Translations under genes and position numbers: made by a program
Notes under the pieces: model-generated
Told to the model about the DNA's origin: nothing
The model's database searches: none
Seen by the model: the letters and a program-made list of their open reading frames with translations, nothing else
From: Janthinobacterium lividum
GTDB lineage: Bacteria > Pseudomonadota > Gammaproteobacteria > Burkholderiales > Burkholderiaceae_D
Assembly: GCF_023509035.1 (NCBI RefSeq)
Contig: NZ_CP075583.1
Location: 6,198,331-6,262,330, forward strand
Direction of reading: 5' to 3'
Length of the DNA stretch: 64,000 nt
Part shown: one piece after another, positions 58,578-64,000 of the stretch
Layout: each line of letters starts with the position of its first letter
Position numbering within the stretch: the stretch's first letter is position 1

Positions 58578-60923
58578 CTAAGCAGCCACGCCGGCCGCTT
58601 GCACGGCCATGACCGCCTTGAGGATTTCCTCGCTGGTGGCGGGGGCATTCAGCGGTGGCTGCACGGCATGATGGCCCACGCTGGAAATGGCGTCACGAAT
58701 GGCAAAGAAAACGGAAAACGGCAACAGCAGCGGTGGCTCGCCCACGGCTTTCGAACGGTGGATGCTGTCCTCCACATTGCGGTTCTGGAACAGCTTGACG
58801 CGAAAATCTTCCGGACAATCCGAAATGCCAGGAATCTTGTACGTCGATGGCGCATGCGTCATCAGCTTGCCCGCCGCATTCCACCACAACTGCTCCGTCG
58901 TCAGCCAGCCCAAGCCCTGGATAAATGCGCCTTCCACCTGACCCAGATCAATCGCAGGATTCAACGACTGACCCGCATCGTACAAGGCGTCGGCACGCAA
59001 CAGTTTCCATTCGCCTGTGAGGGTATCGACCACCACTTCGGCCACGGCCGCACCATACGCATAATACGAAAACGGATGGCCCGTCATCGTCTTTGCATCC
59101 CACGACAAGCCGGGAGTGGCATAAAAGCCGTCCGACCACAGTTGCACTCTAGCCAGATACGCCTTCTGTACCAGCTCGGCAAACGGCACGACGTGACCAT
59201 TGACGTGGATATGGTTATCAAACAAGCGCACACTGGCCGCATCGCCGCCGTACAGTTTGACCGCGTAATCGGCCAGGCGTTCACGGATCTGGCGCGCCGC
59301 ATCCTGCGCCGCCTTGCCGTTCAAGTCGGCGCCGGTGGACGCCGCCGTAGCCGACGTGTTCGCCACCTTGCTGGTATCGGTAGCCGTGGCCCGCACTTTG
59401 TCCAGGTCCAGTCCCAATTCGTGCGCCACCACCTGCATGACCTTGGTATTGATGCCCTGCCCCATTTCCGTGCCGCCATGGTTGACCAGCACGGAGCCAT
59501 CCACGTACACGTGCACGAGGGCGCCAGCCTGGTTCAGATGCGTGACGTTGAAGGCGATGCCGAACTTCAACGGCGTGAACGCCAGGCCCTTTTTCAAAAT
59601 GGGGCTGGCCTCGTTGAACGCGTCGATGGCGCGGCGGCGCGCGCGGTAGTCGCTGCTGTCTTCCAGTTCCGCAACCAGTTCATGGATCACGTTGTCGACG
59701 ATTTTTTGCCCGTACGGCGTGACATTGCGCCCTTCCACATCGTTGCGGCCATAGAAATTGAGCATGCGGATATCGAGCGCATCGCGTTGCAAGTGGCGGG
59801 CGATTTCATCGATCACGTACTCGATGGCAATGGCGCCCTGCGGCCCGCCGAAGCCCCGGAAAGCCGTGTTCGACTGCGTATTCGTCTTGCCGCAGGCGGC
59901 GCGAATATCCACGTCGGACAAATAATAGGTGTTGTCGAAGTGGCAGACGGCGCGCGTGGCGACGGGGCCGGACAGATCGGCCGAGTAGCCCGCACGCGTG
60001 GTCATGTCGACCTTGGCGGCAAGGATCCGCCCGTCGTCGTCGTAGCCCACCTCGTATTCATAGTAAAAACAGTGGCGCTTGCCCGTCACCAGCATATCGT
60101 CGTCGCGGTCGGCGCGCAGTTTCACGGGACGCTTCAGTTTGGCAGCCGCAATCGATGCGGCTGCCGCCCACAGGGCCGACTGCGATTCCTTGCCACCGAA
60201 GCCGCCGCCCATGCGCCGGCATTCGACGGTGATGTTGTGCGAATGCACGCCCAACGCATGTGCCACCACGTGCTGCATCTCACTCGGATGCTGAGTCGAA
60301 CACAGCACCAGCATGCCTTGCGCTTCCTTGGGGATGGAGTAGGAAATCTGCCCTTCCAGATAAAACTGTTCCTGGCCGCCCACATACAGCTGGCCCTTGA
60401 CCACATGCGGCGCCTTCTCGAAGGCAGCCAGGTAATTACCACGCGTCAATTGCATCGGCGGCAACACATACGATTGCGCGGCCTTGGCCGCCTGTGGCGT
60501 CATGATCGCGGGCAATTCCCCGTATGACACCTGCGCCAGGCGGGCGGCGCGGCGCGCATGGTCATGCGTATCGGCCACCACGATGAAGATGGGCTGGCCC
60601 ACGTATTGCACCAGTTCCGCAGCCAGGATGGGGTCGTCATGGATGATGGGGCCGCAATCATTGGTGCCAGGAATGTCCTGCGCCGTGTAGACGGCGACAA
60701 CACCGGCGGCGGCGCGCACGGCCGACAAATCCATGGCCGTGATGCGCGCATGGGGCTTTTGCGACAGGCCCAACGCCGCGTGCAAGGTACCTTGCAATTC
60801 GGCGATATCGTCCGTGTACGTGGCTTGCCCCAGCACATGCAATTGCGCCGATTCATGGGGGCTGGGCTTACCCACGGCGGCCCAGGCGGCCGCTTGCAAT
60901 TCGGGCGTGACAGGATGGTTCAT
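58578..60923 (-). CDS. xdhB: Xanthine dehydrogenase molybdopterin-binding subunit XdhB
   Basis: The 781-residue large subunit, carrying the molybdenum cofactor and the hydroxylation site for hypoxanthine and xanthine. Motifs EGQISYSIPKEAQGM, RRMGGGFGGKESQ and the C-terminal VGEPPLLLPFSVFFA (with the catalytic Glu region) are visible. I chose the start at 60923 (MNHPVTPEL) because AAAGGACACGC precedes it. The start is 10 bases after the xdhA stop. Together with XdhA it makes urate, the substrate of PuuD. Confidence 0.95.
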   Translation of the reverse strand: MNHPVTPELQAAAWAAVGKPSPHESAQLHVLGQATYTDDIAELQGTLHAALGLSQKPHARITAMDLSAVRAAAGVVAVYTAQDIPGTNDCGPIIHDDPILAAELVQYVGQPIFIVVADTHDHARRAARLAQVSYGELPAIMTPQAAKAAQSYVLPPMQLTRGNYLAAFEKAPHVVKGQLYVGGQEQFYLEGQISYSIPKEAQGMLVLCSTQHPSEMQHVVAHALGVHSHNITVECRRMGGGFGGKESQSALWAAAASIAAAKLKRPVKLRADRDDDMLVTGKRHCFYYEYEVGYDDDGRILAAKVDMTTRAGYSADLSGPVATRAVCHFDNTYYLSDVDIRAACGKTNTQSNTAFRGFGGPQGAIAIEYVIDEIARHLQRDALDIRMLNFYGRNDVEGRNVTPYGQKIVDNVIHELVAELEDSSDYRARRRAIDAFNEASPILKKGLAFTPLKFGIAFNVTHLNQAGALVHVYVDGSVLVNHGGTEMGQGINTKVMQVVAHELGLDLDKVRATATDTSKVANTSATAASTGADLNGKAAQDAARQIRERLADYAVKLYGGDAASVRLFDNHIHVNGHVVPFAELVQKAYLARVQLWSDGFYATPGLSWDAKTMTGHPFSYYAYGAAVAEVVVDTLTGEWKLLRADALYDAGQSLNPAIDLGQVEGAFIQGLGWLTTEQLWWNAAGKLMTHAPSTYKIPGISDCPEDFRVKLFQNRNVEDSIHRSKAVGEPPLLLPFSVFFAIRDAISSVGHHAVQPPLNAPATSEEILKAVMAVQAAGVAA

Positions 60924-60933
60924 GCGTGTCCTT

Positions 60934-62400
60934 TCAGGCGCGGCAAGCGTAGGCGTTGACGGCGGTGCGCAGCAACGGCGCACCGGGGCGTGTTTCCAGC
61001 CAGAAGCGGCGCAACAGGTTTTGCGCCGTCGTCATGCGGTAGGTATTCGAGGCGCGCATGTCCGACAACGGCGCGTAATCGTCGGTCAGCAAGCGCATGG
61101 CGATGACGAGGTTGTCTTCCGTCCACGCCTGCCCCAGCAAAAATGCTTCCGTTTGCGCGGCCCGTTGCGGCGTGGCCGCCATGCCGCCAAAGGCGATGCG
61201 CGCGTCGATGATGCGTTCGCCGTCAAGCTGGAAGGCGAATGCGGCGCACACGGCCGAGATATCCTGGTCGAAGCGCTTCGCCAGTTTATACGTGCGGAAT
61301 TGCACGTCGGCACGCGGCAAGGGCACGCGCACGGCTTCGACGAATTCGCCGGGTTGCAGATCCTTCTTTTGGTAACCCAGATAGAAGTTTTCCAGCGGCA
61401 TGATGCGCTGACCGGCGGAGCCGCGCAGCACGATCTCGCTACCCAGCGCAATCAGCCACGGCATCGAATCACCGATGGGAGAACCATTGGCCACATTGCC
61501 GCCCAGGGTGCCGGCGTTGCGGATCGGCAAGGAAGCAAAGCGCTGCCACAGTTCCGACAATTCTTGCGGATAGTGCCCGCACAGCGCCGCATAGGCCTCG
61601 TTCAGGCTGGCGCCGGCGCCGATATGCAGCTTGCCGTCAACGATGGCGATGGTTCTTAGGGCTGCCACGTTGCCGAGATAAATAATGTCGCCCAGGTCCC
61701 GCAGTTGCTTGGTCACCCACAAGCCCACATCGGTGGAGCCTGCCAGCAGGCACGCTTGCGGCTTTGCCGCGCGCAGCGCCACCAGTTCCTCGAGGCTGCG
61801 CGGCGCGTGGAAGTGCTGGCCACCATGTTCATAGGTGGTCAGGCTGCCGCGCTGCAGTGCCTGCAATTGCTGCGCCAGAGCATCGCGGTCAAATGTCACA
61901 TGCGGCAGTTCGCCCATGCGTCTGGCCGCATCGATGATGGGCCGGTAGCCCGTGCAGCGGCACAGATTGCCCGACAGGGTGTCATCGATTTCGCAGCGCG
62001 TGGGCGTCGCTCCGTTTTTCTGCAGATACATGCCCCATAGCGACATCACGAAACCTGGTGTGCAAAAACCGCACTGGGAACCGTGGCATTCGACCATCGC
62101 CTGCTGCACCGGGTGCAGGGCGCCGTCGGTCTGTTGCAAGTCTTCCACGGAAAACAGGGCCTTGCCATCGAGCGTGGGTGTGAGCTGGATGCAGGCGTTG
62201 ACGGCCTTCATCTCGACCTGGCCATCGACCAGGCTGCCGATGACCACCGTACAAGCGCCACAATCGCCTTCGGCGCAACCTTCCTTGGTGCCCGTGCAAT
62301 GCAAATCCTCGCGCAGGTACTGCAACACAGTCTGCGTAGGGGCGGCGTTGCGTACTTCCTGTACGGCACCACGGTAGTAAAAGCGGATCGGTTCTGACAT
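60934..62400 (-). CDS. xdhA: Xanthine dehydrogenase small subunit XdhA (2Fe-2S and FAD)
   Basis: A 488-residue small subunit with, in order, a plant-type 2Fe-2S domain (EGCAEGDCGACTV), a helical 2Fe-2S domain (CGFCTPGFVMS; NLCRCTGYRPI) and an FAD domain (LLAGSTDVGLWVTK, NAGTLGGNVANGSPIGD). It relays electrons from XdhB to NAD. The start at 62400 (MSEPIRFYYRG) was chosen because the longer reading adds an unlike N terminus. It is the first gene of the xdhABC-guaD-ADA unit, with operator-like repeats just upstream. Confidence 0.95.
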   Translation of the reverse strand: MSEPIRFYYRGAVQEVRNAAPTQTVLQYLREDLHCTGTKEGCAEGDCGACTVVIGSLVDGQVEMKAVNACIQLTPTLDGKALFSVEDLQQTDGALHPVQQAMVECHGSQCGFCTPGFVMSLWGMYLQKNGATPTRCEIDDTLSGNLCRCTGYRPIIDAARRMGELPHVTFDRDALAQQLQALQRGSLTTYEHGGQHFHAPRSLEELVALRAAKPQACLLAGSTDVGLWVTKQLRDLGDIIYLGNVAALRTIAIVDGKLHIGAGASLNEAYAALCGHYPQELSELWQRFASLPIRNAGTLGGNVANGSPIGDSMPWLIALGSEIVLRGSAGQRIMPLENFYLGYQKKDLQPGEFVEAVRVPLPRADVQFRTYKLAKRFDQDISAVCAAFAFQLDGERIIDARIAFGGMAATPQRAAQTEAFLLGQAWTEDNLVIAMRLLTDDYAPLSDMRASNTYRMTTAQNLLRRFWLETRPGAPLLRTAVNAYACRA

Positions 62401-62410
62401 GCTGGCCTCG

Positions 62411-62461
62411 GTATAGTCCCAGTATAGGAGATTAACACCGGCATATGGGACAACTATATGC
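62411..62461. promoter_or_regulatory. Operator-like repeats upstream of xdhA
   Basis: Direct repeat GTATAG (62411-62416 and 62422-62427), 11 bases apart, and an inverted repeat GCATAT-N9-ATATGC (62441-62461). The ATATG/CATAT half-sites resemble those of the perfect palindrome between puuE and uraH. The xdhA start is at 62400, so these lie in its promoter region. Confidence 0.45.
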
Positions 62462-62499
62462 AAAGACTGATTTTACTTATCATCCAATATCAATACCCA

Positions 62500-63453
62500 T
62501 CAAACAGTGCAAGGATGCGTTGCATGCCAATGTTCGGCAATATCGATGCGGCGCGTGATCCACACCTGCTCATGGCGCTGTACATAGTCGAGGAAGCGCG
62601 CCAGCGCCGCGGCCCGTCCCGGACGCCCCACCAGGCGGCAATGCAAACCCACCGACAACATCTTCGGCTGGTTCAAGCCGTTCGGATCGCCTTCCGCATA
62701 CAGCACATCGAAGGCATCCTTCAGATAATCGAAAAACTGCGTACCCGAATTAAAGCCTTGCATGGCGGCAAAGCGCATGTCGTTTGTGTCGAGGGTGTAG
62801 GGCACGATCAGCTGCGGCTGCACGGCGGGCAGGCCGGCGGCATCCGTGTACGCCACTTTCTCCCAGAATGGCAAGTCATCGCCATAATAATCGGCGTCGT
62901 AGCGAAAACCGCCATGCTCGACCACCAGTTTGCGCGTATTGGGCGAATCGCGCCCCGTATACCAGCCTTGCGGGGCGGAACCTGTCAATTCGCGGATGAT
63001 CTGCACGGCTTCATGCATGTGTTCGCGCTCCGTTGCTTCATCCATGTTTTGATAGGAAATCCAGCGCAAGCCATGACAGGCGATTTCATGTCCCAGTTCC
63101 TGGAAGGCGGCCACCGCATCCGGATTGCGTTTCAAGGCCATCGAGACGCCAAACACGGTCAGCGGCAGGCGCCGCTCCTCAAACATGCGCAGCAGGCGCC
63201 ACAACCCGGCGCGCGAGCCATATTCATAAATCGACTCCATGCTGAGGTGGCGCGCAGGAAAAGCGGCCGCCCCGATCATTTCCGACAAAAACGTTTCCGA
63301 GGCGGGATCGCCATGCAGCACGCTGCTTTCTGCCCCTTCCTCGTAATTGAGGACGAATTGCAGGGCGATGCGGGCCTTGCCCGGCCATTGCGGATGGGGT
63401 GGCGTGCGGCCATAGCCGATCAAGTCGCGTGGATAATGTTCGTAATTGTTCAT
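62500..63453 (-). CDS. puuE: Allantoinase PuuE
   Basis: A 317-residue cofactor-light allantoinase of the polysaccharide-deacetylase fold, opening the allantoin ring to allantoate. The PuuE start YPRDLIGYGRTPPHPQWPG and the segments FVLNYEEGAE, RAGLWRLLRMFEE and EIACHGLRWISYQ are typical. It is divergent from uraH, with a perfect palindrome between, and lies 99 bases upstream of xdhA on the same strand. It links UraD product to the AllC activity of the fused gene at 10.4 kb. Confidence 0.95.
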   Translation of the reverse strand: MNNYEHYPRDLIGYGRTPPHPQWPGKARIALQFVLNYEEGAESSVLHGDPASETFLSEMIGAAAFPARHLSMESIYEYGSRAGLWRLLRMFEERRLPLTVFGVSMALKRNPDAVAAFQELGHEIACHGLRWISYQNMDEATEREHMHEAVQIIRELTGSAPQGWYTGRDSPNTRKLVVEHGGFRYDADYYGDDLPFWEKVAYTDAAGLPAVQPQLIVPYTLDTNDMRFAAMQGFNSGTQFFDYLKDAFDVLYAEGDPNGLNQPKMLSVGLHCRLVGRPGRAAALARFLDYVQRHEQVWITRRIDIAEHWHATHPCTV

Positions 63454-63483
63454 GCGGAGGCGCGCCTATAGGAGGACAATGTT

Positions 63484-63507
63484 GGCTATATGCCCAATCA
63501 TATAGCC
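63484..63507. promoter_or_regulatory. Perfect palindrome in puuE/uraH divergent promoter
   Basis: GGCTATATG-CCCAAT-CATATAGCC, perfect nine-base arms at 63484-63492 and 63499-63507. It lies 31 bases from the puuE start and 68 from uraH, an ideal position to control both. No regulator gene is adjacent, so the binder must be encoded elsewhere. Confidence 0.7.
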
Positions 63508-63574
63508 CGGCGCAGTCGCCGGTATATGATTTGCACGATAAGCACAGTCATTCACCCTATATACAGGATAGCAA

Positions 63575-63928
63575 ATGGGAAAACTCAGCACGCATGTACT
63601 CGATATCGCCCACGGCAGGCCGGGAGCCGGCGTCAAGGTGGCCCTGTTTTCAGTCGCACCGGAAGGCAAAGTGTTATTAAAGATGGATATGACGAACAGC
63701 GACGGCCGCTGCAGCACTCCCTTGCTGGAAGGCGACAGCATGAAAGCGGGCCAATATGAGCTGGTATTCAATGCAGGCGACTATTTCGCCGCCCAAGGCC
63801 TCGACTTGCCTACACCACGCTTCATAGACCTGGTGACCCTGGCCTTCGGCATTGCGCATACGGATGAAAACTACCATGTGCCACTGGTGGTGTCGCCGTG
63901 GTCGTATTCCACTTATCGAGGAAGTTAA
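63575..63928 (+). CDS. uraH: 5-Hydroxyisourate hydrolase
   Basis: A 117-residue transthyretin-like hydrolase that converts 5-hydroxyisourate (from PuuD) to OHCU. The N-terminal LSTHVLDIAHGRPGAG, with catalytic His, and the C-terminal YHVPLVVSPWSYSTYRGS signature are intact. There is no signal peptide. AGGA lies eight bases before the start. It is divergent from puuE and followed by a clear terminator. Confidence 0.97.
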   Translation: MGKLSTHVLDIAHGRPGAGVKVALFSVAPEGKVLLKMDMTNSDGRCSTPLLEGDSMKAGQYELVFNAGDYFAAQGLDLPTPRFIDLVTLAFGIAHTDENYHVPLVVSPWSYSTYRGS

Positions 63929-63947
63929 GCGACGTTCGACGACAAAG

Positions 63948-63971
63948 GCAGCGTGCAACGCTGCTTTTTTT
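63948..63971 (+). terminator. Terminator of uraH
   Basis: Stem GCAGCG (63948-63953) and CGCTGC (63959-63964) with a five-base loop, followed by seven Ts. It lies 20 bases after the uraH stop. Confidence 0.85.
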
Positions 63972-64000
63972 ACGCTTGTATGCCTTGCCAGACAAAGTGC

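Noticed and set aside
57603..60527. 974-codon plus-strand frame opposite xdhC and xdhB
   Set aside because: The opposite strand carries full XdhC and XdhB motifs; this frame shows none.

Overview
The window reads as chromosome of a GC-rich beta-proteobacterium. Protein style and gene content suggest the Oxalobacteraceae (Janthinobacterium/Massilia-like); this is inference, since no rRNA or other marker gene is present. I see no phage, insertion sequence, CRISPR array or tRNA. Almost the whole window is devoted to taking up and breaking down nucleic acids, nucleosides and bases.

Layout. 1-1.5 kb: start of pqiB and a frameshifted pqiA. 1.5-6.7 kb: LysR / EthD-like / MHS transporter / DUF2848 / amidase operon of unknown substrate. 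6.8-12.2 kb: an M20 hydrolase coupled to the urate oxidase puuD, a divergent LysR gene, and a uraD-allC fusion. 12.2-24.3 kb: complete reductive pyrimidine pathway (PreT, PreA, dihydropyrimidinase, beta-ureidopropionase, NCS1 permease, omega-transaminase, MmsA) with MocR and TetR regulators, taking uracil/thymine through beta-alanine and malonate semialdehyde to acyl-CoA. 24.4-27.1 kb: outer-membrane barrel, small membrane protein, VOC protein and M19 dipeptidase. 27.1-35.7 kb: deo-type nucleoside operon (pnp, deoB, deoC, double-domain aldehyde dehydrogenase, deoA, cdd, nucleoside deaminase). 36.2-38.3 kb: pseudouridine catabolism (psuK with HTH domain, psuG), then a LysR gene. 39.7-44.4 kb: BMP-type nucleoside ABC transporter. 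44.4-46.2 kb: a NudK-like Nudix enzyme fused to a nucleoside-deoxyribosyltransferase-like domain, divergent from a DeoR regulator. 46.3-53.8 kb: exported S1/P1 nuclease, exported PLD-fold protein, 5'-nucleotidase lipoprotein and Oar-type TonB receptor. 54.6-63.9 kb: exported adenosine deaminase, guanine deaminase, xdhABC, allantoinase puuE, and divergent uraH.

Together these genes form a near-complete route from extracellular DNA/RNA to central metabolism. Nucleases and nucleotidase act outside or in the periplasm, a TonB receptor and ABC transporter import, the deo enzymes split nucleosides, purines go through xanthine, urate and allantoin to allantoate and beyond, and pyrimidines go to beta-alanine and acyl-CoA.

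Three observations stand out. (1) A conserved promoter-like block (dyad GTATTTGYCATAC over a TTGYCA -35, then TGATGCATAGTG 17-18 bp on) lies upstream of three separate nucleoside units: pnp-deo, the BMP transporter and the TonB receptor. (2) A 158-nt imperfect palindrome closed by a perfect 16-bp stem lies just downstream of that promoter in the pnp-deo leader. (3) Nine otherwise conserved genes carry single-base frameshifts, mostly in homopolymers or doubled Gs, which points to uncorrected sequencing errors more than to gene decay.
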